A stretch of DNA of 64,000 nt from an unidentified eubacterium SCB49 (lineage in GTDB: Bacteria > Bacteroidota > Bacteroidia > Flavobacteriales > Flavobacteriaceae), in the NCBI GenBank assembly GCA_000170815.1, contig ABCO01000009.1, forward strand, positions 92,596 to 156,595, read 5' to 3'. Every line of letters begins with the position of its first letter. Position 1 is the first letter of the stretch. The position numbers and the translations under genes are program-made. Positions 29,364 through 39,565 of the stretch are shown one piece after another. The notes beneath the pieces are model-generated. The model did no database searches, was not told the DNA's origin, and saw only the letters and a program-made list of their open reading frames with translations.

Positions 29364-31661
29364 ATGAAGTATTTCCTTTTAATTATAGTTTTTTTATCGT
29401 GTAGCTTGTTTACAGAAGCTCAAACAACAAAATACTTTAAACATCTCGTTTTTCGTGAAACGCCATTTTCTGAAACAAAAGGAAGAATACCACTAACAGA
29501 AAAGGAAGTTCTAAATGTAAATTATTTTAAATTGGATTATGATTCAATAAATAGATTAATATTAGTTGAATACAAATACAATCAAAACCTTATCGAGTTA
29601 AATAGAAGCGGTATTCTCGATGGTAAAAGAGCATTGGCGTCTAAGACTCAAATAATATATGACGAAAATACTGAAACACGTTTATTTTTTGACGTGGATA
29701 ATAAACCAACAACGAATGGAATGGGAGTATTTAAGGAAGTGTATTCCTATAATAAAAAAGGAAAAAGAGTTGGTTTAAAATTTTATGACAAAAATGATGA
29801 ACCTATAAATAATAGCTGGAATGTTTCTGAATATACTTGGAAACACATTAATAATAATGCTGTATTAGAGACTAGAAAAGATGTAAAAGGTGCAAATGTA
29901 ACGATGCGACCTTATTATAAATTTTATAACGTGTTATACAAATTCAACGATAAAGGTTTATTACTTTCTATGAATAATGTAGATCATGAGTTGAAATTAA
30001 TAAATGATGAAACTGGAATAGCCATAGATAAAGCTACGTATGACAAAAATAATAACCTCATTAATTTTAAGTTTTTCAATGCAGAAAATGAACCCGAAGT
30101 TGGTTCGTTTCTTGGTACAGCTGGTGGCTTTGCGACCTATGACAAAAATGGAAATTGTTTAAAATATGCCACAGTGGGTTTAGATGGAAACTATCAAGTT
30201 GATAAAAGAAGTAACGATGCGTATTCAAAATACAAGTTTGATAGTATTGGTAACTTAATTGAAAGAAGTAATTATGACATAGGTAACAAAATACAGATAA
30301 GGAATGGAGTTACAAGCGTAAAATACATTTACAATCAAGATAATCCTGTACAACTTTTAAAAACCGAGTTATACCATACAAAACCAAATAAAAAGGTTAA
30401 GGACTCCATTATTAAAAAATTCAACAGACAGATTGAAAAAAACAAGTTAGTTGCAGATTTTAATCAATTACTAGAAACATTAAAAGAACATCCATCACAG
30501 TTTGAATTTATTGGGAGAGATTCTTACGAAAAGCTTGTAAATAGTCAACGAGATAAATTAAGAGATTCTATGACTATTACCGAATTTTATCGAGTAACAT
30601 CTCCAATAGTTGCAAGTTTAGGCTGTTTACATACACGTATAGTAGATACCCGCTTTTTTAGAACACCTCAAAAATATTGGCTACCATTAATGGTATGGTT
30701 TGAAAACGAAAAAATGTATGCAATAAACAATTGTGTAGAAAATATGGAAATGAATGCTGGTTCGGAAATATTAGAAATTAACGGTATCCCATCAAGTGAA
30801 ATCTTACAAACTTTAAAATCAACTATTTCTGCTGATGCTTATAATCAAAGTTTTTATAGAGGAGATTTAAATGTAAACTTTCTGTATTACTACCACAGTT
30901 ATTTTGGTTTTGATTCTGAATACAAAATAAAATTTAAACCTAATAATTCTAAAAAAATAATAACAACAGCATTTCTTATTGATGAACCTGCCCCAAATTA
31001 CAAAGTAGAAATAAATAACACTCCAAGATTAGGTATAGAGATTAATAAAGAAAGTAAAACTGCGATCATAAAGATTAAGAACTTTAGCTACTTTCCTAGA
31101 GGTCGAGAAAATATTGATTTTTTTAAAGAAAAGATAGATTCTTTTATGAAACAAATAAAAGATGAAAACATACCTAAAGTGGCTTTTGATTTAAGAGGAA
31201 ATAGAGGCGGAAACCCAGAATGCGCTAAGCATATTTTATCATATATAATTGATAAAGAAATTAATTTTTATGAAGATAATGAATTAAACAAAAGGCGAAA
31301 TAGAATAACAAACGTAATGCCAACAACAACAAACAATATTAGTTATGCTAATACTTATATGCTAACAGATGGTCGCTGTGCTTCTGCAACAGCACAAATG
31401 TTAGCTGTTGTAAAGCATAATAAGTTAGCAACCATAATTGGAGAAGAAACAGGAGGCACTTACAGTACGCATCCAGGGAGAGGAACAGCAGCACTAAAAA
31501 ATACAAAGCTTGGTTTGCAAATAGGTACAGAGAGAGAATCTGTTAATGTCCCTAAATTAGAATTAGAAAAAGGCATTATTCCAGATAAAGAAATTAAATT
31601 ACAACTATTTGATATCCTAAAAGGCAATGACCCATTATTGAACTATATATTGGAGAAATAA
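29364..31661 (+). CDS. S41 family peptidase with N-terminal repeat region
   Basis: C-terminal VAFDLRGNRGGNPECAKHIL, DGRCASATAQMLAVVKHNKLATIIGEETGG; N-terminal repeats of type FFDVDNKPTTN/FYDKNDEPINN/FFNAENEPEVG. Confidence 0.85.
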   Translation: MKYFLLIIVFLSCSLFTEAQTTKYFKHLVFRETPFSETKGRIPLTEKEVLNVNYFKLDYDSINRLILVEYKYNQNLIELNRSGILDGKRALASKTQIIYDENTETRLFFDVDNKPTTNGMGVFKEVYSYNKKGKRVGLKFYDKNDEPINNSWNVSEYTWKHINNNAVLETRKDVKGANVTMRPYYKFYNVLYKFNDKGLLLSMNNVDHELKLINDETGIAIDKATYDKNNNLINFKFFNAENEPEVGSFLGTAGGFATYDKNGNCLKYATVGLDGNYQVDKRSNDAYSKYKFDSIGNLIERSNYDIGNKIQIRNGVTSVKYIYNQDNPVQLLKTELYHTKPNKKVKDSIIKKFNRQIEKNKLVADFNQLLETLKEHPSQFEFIGRDSYEKLVNSQRDKLRDSMTITEFYRVTSPIVASLGCLHTRIVDTRFFRTPQKYWLPLMVWFENEKMYAINNCVENMEMNAGSEILEINGIPSSEILQTLKSTISADAYNQSFYRGDLNVNFLYYYHSYFGFDSEYKIKFKPNNSKKIITTAFLIDEPAPNYKVEINNTPRLGIEINKESKTAIIKIKNFSYFPRGRENIDFFKEKIDSFMKQIKDENIPKVAFDLRGNRGGNPECAKHILSYIIDKEINFYEDNELNKRRNRITNVMPTTTNNISYANTYMLTDGRCASATAQMLAVVKHNKLATIIGEETGGTYSTHPGRGTAALKNTKLGLQIGTERESVNVPKLELEKGIIPDKEIKLQLFDILKGNDPLLNYILEK

Positions 31662-31741
31662 ACAATCGGAATGAAAAACCTACGCATAACAAAGAATTGA
31701 AGTGAAAAACAACTCTTTTCTTCATTCATTTTGAGACATTA

Positions 31742-31930
31742 TTATTCTAGGCTCAGAGATTCACATTTGTGATTCTTGTTTCTTCTCAGAGCACTATAGG
31801 TAAACTTTGATGGTATACTCAATACTACCTCTCCGTGCATTTTATTCTGTGTGGCAGTACGGTATTTTATAAAATTATTTTATACATCTTTACTAATCAC
31901 AACTCCAAAAGTTTCTTTATATTTATTCAT
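31742..31930 (-). pseudogene. Degenerate IS110 family transposase remnant
   Basis: Minus strand from 31930 reads MNKYKETFGVVISKDV* (cf. MNKDIKYFGIDISHLV) and from ~31846 NKMHGEVVLSIPSKFTYSALRRNKNHKCESLSLE* (cf. KNKIHGEAVLGNPSKVVVSSLNRSLKQVQKELKILE). Confidence 0.82.
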
Positions 31931-32078
31931 ATAGATTGATTTGTAAAAGAACTAGATTCTGGTATTAAATAACTAAAAATAAGTGTTTTAATAGAAATAA
32001 AACTTAAGCCGTATAAAAACAATTGCGGTTTAGAGTTAATCAACACTAGTTGCGTCTATTGTAAAAAACGAACAGAAA

Positions 32079-32558
32079 ATGAAATTAATAATTGGAGTTT
32101 TTATAGTTACAATCGGAATTTTAGCATTACTTAAAAAGAGAAAGTTTGAAAAAACAAAAACTTATAAATGGGAAACTGAAAAGAAAAAATTTGAGAAAGA
32201 TTTCACAGAAATAGTATCGAAAAATCCGAATTTAGAATATTTAATTATTGAATTTGATTCTTATTATATACAATACAAAGGTTTTATTGAGACTAAGGAA
32301 TTTTATGCAGAAATTGTGAGTAATGAATTTCTTAATGAAAATAAAAAATACTCTGAAATTAAAATTGAGGAAATTTTAAATCTTGAGTTTTCAAAACCAA
32401 ATGAAAAAGATAATGAAGGAAATGTTTCACCTAATTACTCAAAATGGTATAAATCTGAAACAAAAAATGAAATTGAATTTATGCATAAAGAACTAATCAG
32501 AATATTGAAATCAATCTTTAAAATGAAAAATGGAACTGAAATAAAAGTTAGATATTAA
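32079..32558 (+). CDS. Hypothetical protein with N-terminal TM segment
   Basis: 159 aa ORF, same orientation as neighbouring units; lysine-rich. Confidence 0.6.
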   Translation: MKLIIGVFIVTIGILALLKKRKFEKTKTYKWETEKKKFEKDFTEIVSKNPNLEYLIIEFDSYYIQYKGFIETKEFYAEIVSNEFLNENKKYSEIKIEEILNLEFSKPNEKDNEGNVSPNYSKWYKSETKNEIEFMHKELIRILKSIFKMKNGTEIKVRY

Positions 32559-32562
32559 AAAT

Positions 32563-32705
32563 ACAACACTGTATATAATCTATTGCTAATTTTAGCCTTC
32601 GTACCAATTACCATAGCTATCGAGACTAATAGATTTTCTATTCGGTTTGTATTTGCTAAATTAGATGCTTAACAAACCATATACATACGCATTACCACAC
32701 ATTTG
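32563..32705. repeat. Dispersed intergenic repeat, copy 2
   Basis: Fills the gap between stop 32558 and start 32710; near-identical core to copy 1. Confidence 0.92.
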
Positions 32706-32709
32706 AGAA

Positions 32710-33309
32710 ATGACCGTAATAATAATATTTTTTACAATTATAATTGGACTGAATTGTATTCCTTACTTAACCAAAACAGAATTCCCCAAATTTGAAAAAA
32801 TAATTAAAAGAGCTTTAATCGTTAGCTCAATTATTCTTCTCGTAATCGTAATCTTTTTATATCATGGGTACCGACTAAAAGGAATTTATACGAATTCATT
32901 TTTTGAATTGGCATTTATAGTATTTACTCTATTATTTTTTAGTTTCATAAAAAACAACAGAACAAAACTATTAACACTATTTCTTTTAATACCATTAATT
33001 TCTTTTACCTTTTTACTTTTCATATTAGAACAGGTAAACGATGAATATAAAGTTAACGAAACTTATAATATAGAAGTCTCTAAAAGTGGGTTTTTTAACT
33101 GTGGAGAAAGAGTTTCAATTACTAAATCGGTATTTGGAATATTTAGAAAAAGAATATTAACAAGAACAGATTTATGTTTAATAGGTATAGATAAAATAGA
33201 AACGGTTGAATTTAACGAAAATGGTGCCGAATTTTTAATTTATCACAACGGAATTTATGATAGTGAAAATCCATATAAATTCGAAATAAAAAATAAAAAC
33301 GTGTGGTAA
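32710..33309 (+). CDS. Hypothetical multi-TM protein
   Basis: 199 aa, four predicted hydrophobic segments. Confidence 0.6.
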   Translation: MTVIIIFFTIIIGLNCIPYLTKTEFPKFEKIIKRALIVSSIILLVIVIFLYHGYRLKGIYTNSFFELAFIVFTLLFFSFIKNNRTKLLTLFLLIPLISFTFLLFILEQVNDEYKVNETYNIEVSKSGFFNCGERVSITKSVFGIFRKRILTRTDLCLIGIDKIETVEFNENGAEFLIYHNGIYDSENPYKFEIKNKNVW

Positions 33310-33465
33310 CATCCTATTTAATTTATTGCTGGATTCTAGCCTAATACCAATCACAATAGCTATCGAGACTCATAGATTTCTATTCGGTATTTATTTGTTA
33401 AATTAGTTGCTTAAACACGTAACAAACCAGATACAAACACGGTGTGCTTCATTACCACAAACCGC
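33300..33465. repeat. Dispersed intergenic repeat, copy 3
   Basis: CAATAGCTATCGAGACTCATAGATTTCTATTCGGTATTTATTTGTTAAATTAGTTGCTTAAACACGTAACAAACCAGATACAAACACGGTG; fills gap between stop 33309 and start 33472. Confidence 0.9.
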
Positions 33466-33471
33466 TAACCA

Positions 33472-34611
33472 ATGATAAAATTCTTTAGAAAAATTAGACA
33501 AAATTTAATTTCAGATGGTAAAACAGGGAAATATCTTAAATATGCTATTGGAGAAATAATACTTGTTGTCATCGGAATTGTTTTTGCACTTCAAATAAAT
33601 AATTGGAATGAAAATAGAAAGAGTAATAATATTTTAAATAATTATTACCATCAAATATTAACGGACTTGGCTAAGGACTACAACCGTATTCATTATGATT
33701 TATATGCTTTAGAAACAGATTATATAGAAACATACAACGAGTTTATAAAAAACTTACCCGCTCAAGAGAGTCCTGAAGCGATTATTACAAGCTCTAAAAT
33801 TCTTGAATATACTACAACTGCATACACTAATTTTAATACAAACACTATAGAAACCCTGCAATCAACAGGTGATATTAAATTAATACCAACAGAAATTAGG
33901 AATAAACTTATTGAATTAAAAAATGATCAAGACATGTCCTACAGGGCAAGCAACATTAATTATGAAAATTTTTTAACTGAGATAAGCAGAGCTACAGCTT
34001 TAGGGTATAACCCCAATCTTTTTCCATTAGACGGCACAGAAAAGGTGCCAAAGCAACTCTATAAAGATTTAAAAATAGAAGAAAATTATTCGGAAATTGC
34101 TCTCATTATAGTTTCATCTTATTTTGTAAAAAACTTAGGTGAAATGGACACTTTTAGATCTCTAAAAGCTATACAAAAAGATGCACATAGTCTCTTCAAA
34201 TTAATAAATGAAGAACTAGGTAATCCTTATACAGACATTGAAAAAGTTACGAGTGAATTCAAAACTTTAAATAAACTTTTATATACAGGAAAAACAGCCG
34301 ACGATATTATTGCGGTAATAAAGAAACAAGATAAAGACAATCCAGACTATGATATTTCTGAACTATATATAAACGGTTTAGGCTATTATTATTTGAATAC
34401 CGTAAAGCAAAAAAATGATGCTTTAAAAATTTTTAAACTCAATATTGATATGTATCCAGAATCTTGGAACCCTTATGACAGCTATGCTGAATGCCTATTG
34501 CGTATGGGTAACAAAGAACAGGCTATTCAATACTACAAAAAGTCTTTAGTTTTAAATCCAGAGAATGAGAATGCTATTAAAGCTCTTTCTGAACTATCAG
34601 TAGAAAATTAA
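33472..34611 (+). CDS. DUF6090-like membrane protein with C-terminal TPR region
   Basis: GKTGKYLKYAIGEIILVVIGIVFALQINNWNE; NPYDSYAECLLRMGNKEQAIQYYKKSLVLNPENENA. Confidence 0.78.
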   Translation: MIKFFRKIRQNLISDGKTGKYLKYAIGEIILVVIGIVFALQINNWNENRKSNNILNNYYHQILTDLAKDYNRIHYDLYALETDYIETYNEFIKNLPAQESPEAIITSSKILEYTTTAYTNFNTNTIETLQSTGDIKLIPTEIRNKLIELKNDQDMSYRASNINYENFLTEISRATALGYNPNLFPLDGTEKVPKQLYKDLKIEENYSEIALIIVSSYFVKNLGEMDTFRSLKAIQKDAHSLFKLINEELGNPYTDIEKVTSEFKTLNKLLYTGKTADDIIAVIKKQDKDNPDYDISELYINGLGYYYLNTVKQKNDALKIFKLNIDMYPESWNPYDSYAECLLRMGNKEQAIQYYKKSLVLNPENENAIKALSELSVEN

Positions 34612-34800
34612 GCTATTTAAAAGCTACAAGACTGTAGACAGTTAAATAGAATTGAAATTATCTAAACTTAAAAATACTTCAGAAAATGTATTAGTAATAG
34701 TTTGTAGCTACTTTAAAATAAAAAACAACGTTGTTGATATTGAAATAATGGCAACTGTCGTAAGTTGAGATTTTAATGTCAAGCTGTAATCTGAACAAAA

Positions 34801-34855
34801 AAAAACTGCATTATACAAATACCCTAGGGCAATGTATAATGCAGTTTGTTTTTAT
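34801..34855. terminator. Intrinsic terminator between convergent genes
   Basis: AAACTGCATTATACA...TGTATAATGCAGTTT. Confidence 0.8.
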
Positions 34856-34883
34856 TCAACCTATAATATTTCCGAAGAGGAAA

Positions 34884-36680
34884 TTATGTGATTTTATTAC
34901 GCTTTCTGTCTACAGCCTTTAAAAACACTTTACGGATACGTAAGTGATTAGGTGTTACTTCTACGTACTCATCTTTTTGTATAAATTCTAGAGCTTCTTC
35001 TAAAGAGAATTTGATAGCTGGGACAATTTTTGCCTTGTCATCTGCTCCACTAGAACGTACGTTAGAAAGTTTTTTAGTCTTTGTGATATTTACTTCCATA
35101 TCATCTTGACGTGTGTTCTCTCCAATTACTTGTCCTTCGTAGATATCTTCATTAGGGTTTACAAAGAAACGACCTCTATCTTGTAATTTATCAATAGAGT
35201 AAGGGATCGCAGATCCATTTTCCATAGATACTAAAGATCCATTTTGACGTTCTGGAATACCACCTCTTAAAGGCTGATACTCAAGAAAACGGTGTGTCAT
35301 TATTGCTTCACCTGCCGTAGCTGTTAATAATTGATTACGTAAACCAATAATACCTCTAGAAGGGATTATAAATTCGCAAACCATACGGTCTCCTTTAGCT
35401 TCCATAGAAACCATTTCTCCTTTACGGATGGTTACAAAGTTTACAGCTGTACCACTAACATTTTCTGGTAAATCTATAGTTAACTCTTCTACTGGCTCAC
35501 ATTTAACACCATCAATTTCTTTAATGATTACTTGTGGTTGTCCTATTTGAAGTTCATACCCTTCACGACGCATAGTTTCAATTAGTACAGATAAGTGCAA
35601 GATACCACGACCAAATACTAAAAATTTATCGGCACTTCCTGTTTCTTCTAAACGTAAGGCTAAGTTTTTCTCAAGTTCTTTTTCAAGACGTTCTCTAATA
35701 TGACGAGATGTTACAAACTTTCCATCTTTACCAAAGAAAGGTGAATCGTTAATTGTAAACAACATACTCATTGTAGGCTCGTCAATTGCGATTGTTTGTA
35801 GTCCTTCTGGATTTTCGATATCTGCAACAGTATCTCCAATCTCAAAACCTTCTAGCCCTACTAAAGCACAAATATCTCCAGCTTGAACTTCTTCTACTTT
35901 TTTACGTCCTAAACCTTCAAAAGTGTGTACTTCTTTGATTTTAGTTTTTACAATACTTCCGTCTCTTTTTACTAGAGAAACGCGCATTCCTTCTTTTAAA
36001 GTTCCACGAGTTAAACGACCAATAGCAATACGACCTGTAAAAGAAGAATAATCTAATGATGTAATTAGTAACTGAGGAGTACCTTCATCAAATTTTGGTG
36101 TTGGTACATGCTCAAGAACCATATCTAAAAGTGGCTCTACATTTTCAGTTTCTTTTTCCCAGTCATCACTCATCCAGTTGTTCTTTGCAGAACCATAAAC
36201 TGTAGGGAAATCTAACTGCCACTCTTCTGCTCCAAGCTCAAACATTAAGTCAAAGACTTTTTCGTGAACTAGTTCTGGTGTACAGTTTTCTTTATCAACT
36301 TTGTTTATTACAACACAAGGCTTAAGACCTAAGTCTAATGCTTTTTGAAGTACAAAACGTGTTTGTGGCATAGGTCCCTCAAAGGCATCTACTAACAAAC
36401 AAACACCATCTGCCATGTTTAATACACGCTCTACCTCTCCACCAAAATCGGCGTGACCAGGGGTGTCAATAATATTAATTTTTGTGTCTTTATAAATAAC
36501 CGAAACGTTTTTTGACGTAATGGTAATACCACGCTCACGTTCAAGATCGTTATTATCTAAGATTAAATCACCTGTGTTTTCGTTATCACGAAATAATTGA
36601 CAGTGATACATAATTTTATCAACCAAGGTAGTTTTACCGTGATCTACGTGTGCAATAATTGCAATATTTATAACTTTCAT
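34884..36680 (-). CDS. typA: Translational GTPase TypA/BipA
   Basis: [39 protein letters not shown]-terminal BipA domain. Confidence 0.97.
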   Translation of the reverse strand: MKVINIAIIAHVDHGKTTLVDKIMYHCQLFRDNENTGDLILDNNDLERERGITITSKNVSVIYKDTKINIIDTPGHADFGGEVERVLNMADGVCLLVDAFEGPMPQTRFVLQKALDLGLKPCVVINKVDKENCTPELVHEKVFDLMFELGAEEWQLDFPTVYGSAKNNWMSDDWEKETENVEPLLDMVLEHVPTPKFDEGTPQLLITSLDYSSFTGRIAIGRLTRGTLKEGMRVSLVKRDGSIVKTKIKEVHTFEGLGRKKVEEVQAGDICALVGLEGFEIGDTVADIENPEGLQTIAIDEPTMSMLFTINDSPFFGKDGKFVTSRHIRERLEKELEKNLALRLEETGSADKFLVFGRGILHLSVLIETMRREGYELQIGQPQVIIKEIDGVKCEPVEELTIDLPENVSGTAVNFVTIRKGEMVSMEAKGDRMVCEFIIPSRGIIGLRNQLLTATAGEAIMTHRFLEYQPLRGGIPERQNGSLVSMENGSAIPYSIDKLQDRGRFFVNPNEDIYEGQVIGENTRQDDMEVNITKTKKLSNVRSSGADDKAKIVPAIKFSLEEALEFIQKDEYVEVTPNHLRIRKVFLKAVDRKRNKIT

Positions 36681-36918
36681 TCTTAATGCCCGTGAAGACG
36701 GGTAACCATTTAATTAATAGTGTTTTGTGTAGGTGAAATTAAAAAAAATGATAACCCCCTCTAACAGGGCGCAAAAGTAGTGTATTTTAATGTATTAGCG
36801 CATTTTTTTAAGAGATTATTTCTTCTGAAATAGTAAAGGTTTTAGATTTATCTTTATTTTTTGTTTTTAAAGACATAACATCAGAATATTCTACCTTTAC
36901 AATCTTAAATAAAAAGTT

Positions 36919-37737
36919 ATGACACTTTCACAAATACCAAACATAAAACACACTACTTCAGACAACTTTTTTCTACTTGCAGGCCCTTGCGCTATCGAAG
37001 GAGAAGATATGGCCATGCGTATTGCAGAACAGATTGTCTCTATTACAGACAAATTAGAGATTCCTTTTATTTTTAAAGGAAGTTACCGCAAAGCAAACCG
37101 TAGTCGCATAGATAGTTTTACTGGTATTGGTGATCAAAAGGCATTAGAAATTTTAAAGAAAGTTTCAGAAACCTTTAAAGTACCTACGGTTACAGATATT
37201 CACGAAGCTGGAGAAGCAGCAATTGCAGCTCAATATGTAGATGTTTTACAAATTCCTGCTTTTTTAGTGCGCCAGACAGACCTTGTGGTGGCTGCAGCAA
37301 AAACAGGAAAAGTGGTCAATTTAAAAAAGGGACAGTTTATGAGCCCTGAAGCGATGCAACATGCCGTTCAGAAAGTAAAAGATGCGGGCAGTGATAAAGC
37401 GTGGATTACAGACCGAGGAACTATGTTTGGCTATCAAGATATGATAGTAGATTTTCGTGGCATCCCAACCATGAAGCAATACGCTCCTGTTGTGCTAGAT
37501 GTTACTCATAGTTTACAACAACCTAATCAAAGCGTTGGGGTTACTGGCGGAAGACCAGAAATGATAAGTACCATTGCCAAAGCTGGTATTGTAACTGGCG
37601 CTGACGGACTTTTTATAGAAACACATTTTGATCCTGCTAACGCAAAAAGTGATGGCGCTAATATGCTAGACATTGCTAATCTTGAAAAATTGCTTACAGA
37701 TCTTGTTGCAATTAGAAAGGTGGTTAAAAGATTATAA
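36919..37737 (+). CDS. kdsA: 3-deoxy-8-phosphooctulonate synthase
   Basis: LLAGPCAIEGEDMAMRIAEQI, FKGSYRKANRSRIDSFTGIG, DVTHSLQQPN. Confidence 0.97.
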   Translation: MTLSQIPNIKHTTSDNFFLLAGPCAIEGEDMAMRIAEQIVSITDKLEIPFIFKGSYRKANRSRIDSFTGIGDQKALEILKKVSETFKVPTVTDIHEAGEAAIAAQYVDVLQIPAFLVRQTDLVVAAAKTGKVVNLKKGQFMSPEAMQHAVQKVKDAGSDKAWITDRGTMFGYQDMIVDFRGIPTMKQYAPVVLDVTHSLQQPNQSVGVTGGRPEMISTIAKAGIVTGADGLFIETHFDPANAKSDGANMLDIANLEKLLTDLVAIRKVVKRL

Positions 37738-37874
37738 AATTCACCCTTCAACAGCATCAAAACAACCCTTCTTAATTAGAATAACTTAAGTGGGGTCACA
37801 CTTCTTCTTTCCAAGTCAATAATCGTTAATTTTATTGCAAAACCTTAAATGACAAAGATATTTTTGATATAAAG

Positions 37875-38090
37875 TTATAATCTCTCTTTTCCTTTAGTAT
37901 TCTCGTTTTCTATTTGAACTTTCAATAACTCTATTTTTAGTTTTAAATATTTCATTATTCTAAAAAAGAAAATCACACCAAAAACGATTATTGCAAAATA
38001 GAATAGTATTGCCAAAGAAGGTAGGAAATCTACCCATTGAAATCCGTTTTTTGGCTGAATACTTTCTTGAGCAATGTTTATAGTTAACAT
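37875..38090 (-). CDS. Small membrane protein, unknown function
   Basis: 71 aa with one TM. Confidence 0.45.
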   Translation of the reverse strand: MLTINIAQESIQPKNGFQWVDFLPSLAILFYFAIIVFGVIFFFRIMKYLKLKIELLKVQIENENTKGKERL

Positions 38091-38268
38091 ATTATTCGTT
38101 TTTATTTATTATTTAACACTTAAATAACTAAGCATTCTATATTGTAAAGAAAGGGGAAAATAATATAAGTTTTAATAAATATTACCAACAAACAACTATA
38201 TTTCAAAACCTACCTAGGTATTTTACTTTTAAAATATAAATTGTAATAGCTGTATAATATAAAAAATA

Positions 38269-38625
38269 TTAATCCTTATAAAACTCAGGTACACCTAATA
38301 AAATACCAGTAGTTAAATCAAACACATATAAAACTCTTGCATTTTGTACATATTTAAATCCATAACCATTTATAGTTAATCCAAATTCAAGTTGCCCCTC
38401 TAGTCTTAATCTTAGTTGATTATTATCTTCATCTATAGTAATTAAATGGTTTTCATTTTGAGTCCAATCTCTTAAAGCAGTATTTCCAGAAAGGAATGAA
38501 CTAATATTATCAATTTCAATATTATTATTTCCATTCCTTTGTATTTTAACATCAACATGCAATTTAGCACCTAAAATAGCGTCTATACTAAAACTATTAC
38601 TTTGAACAATTGTATTTTTTTTCAA
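38269..38625 (-). CDS. Hypothetical protein
   Basis: 118 aa ORF in a unidirectional cluster of small genes. Confidence 0.5.
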   Translation of the reverse strand: MKKNTIVQSNSFSIDAILGAKLHVDVKIQRNGNNNIEIDNISSFLSGNTALRDWTQNENHLITIDEDNNQLRLRLEGQLEFGLTINGYGFKYVQNARVLYVFDLTTGILLGVPEFYKD

Positions 38626-38696
38626 AGTAATATATATATAAAATCGATTAACACAGTAGTTCCATATACTATTTAAAAAAAATCAAACATCAAATA

Positions 38697-39062
38697 TCAA
38701 GACGTATATCCCTTCTTCTTTGTTCTATTAGCCTCTTCTAGGCATTCAATTAAAACTTTTCCATCTAGATCTTCTGGTTTAAAATAACGGAGCGATTTTA
38801 CAAACTTCCTGTTTTCTGAAACCAGCACATCTAAGTGAACATCAAAACCCTCGCGTGCCCAAAAACAGACATCTACATAGCCTTTTTTTGCATTCACATT
38901 AAAATAACAAACGGGACAACCTGCACTATAAAAAATAGGCAGTCTCCATTTATAGAGCATCTCACATGCGGGTAAGGATTGCTCTATAAGCACTTGCGCC
39001 TCAAGTAAGATAGCTCTAAAAGGTTCTGGCTGTCGGAGTATGTAATCTTCTGCTGGGTTCAT
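38697..39062 (-). CDS. DUF1801 domain-containing protein
   Basis: PAEDYILRQPEPFRAILLEAQVLIEQSLPACEMLYKWRLPIFY. Confidence 0.75.
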   Translation of the reverse strand: MNPAEDYILRQPEPFRAILLEAQVLIEQSLPACEMLYKWRLPIFYSAGCPVCYFNVNAKKGYVDVCFWAREGFDVHLDVLVSENRKFVKSLRYFKPEDLDGKVLIECLEEANRTKKKGYTS

Positions 39063-39130
39063 TTTATTTAGCTAAAACACAAAGAAACTTAAAAATGGAG
39101 TGAATACATTTAGGGCTTAGATTTTGACCT

Positions 39131-39355
39131 TTAAACAACCAAAACATTACCTATTTTTAAAAGATAAATAACAGATACCGTAATTGCGCCACTTATAAAT
39201 AACGCACCAGTCCAATAAAAAGTCCTCGCCCCCCATTGTTTAAACAACTTTTTACCGTATTGTTTTTCAGCATAATCATGCGTAAGTTTCCAATAAACAA
39301 AAGTGATTATTGCAAAAAGAGAAATGACTATTAATAACATCCAAATTGTTTTCAT
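39131..39355 (-). CDS. Small two-TM protein
   Basis: 74 aa, hydrophobic N and C segments. Confidence 0.5.
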   Translation of the reverse strand: MKTIWMLLIVISLFAIITFVYWKLTHDYAEKQYGKKLFKQWGARTFYWTGALFISGAITVSVIYLLKIGNVLVV

Positions 39356-39565
39356 TTGTTTGATTTTTAAAAGATTTTCATAAGGCTTGTAGCGTGTAAA
39401 TTAGCGATTATTTTCGGATTATGCACAAACCCGGTTTTTAAATGTTGCGATCTCTTTTTTAATAAAAATCGTCAAATTTAAAATTTGGTAGTCTAGGTAA
39501 ATAGACACAGAATTTAAAGTAAACACAAAACTTCGTATTAGATATTAATGTTATTGAAAGTGCTT

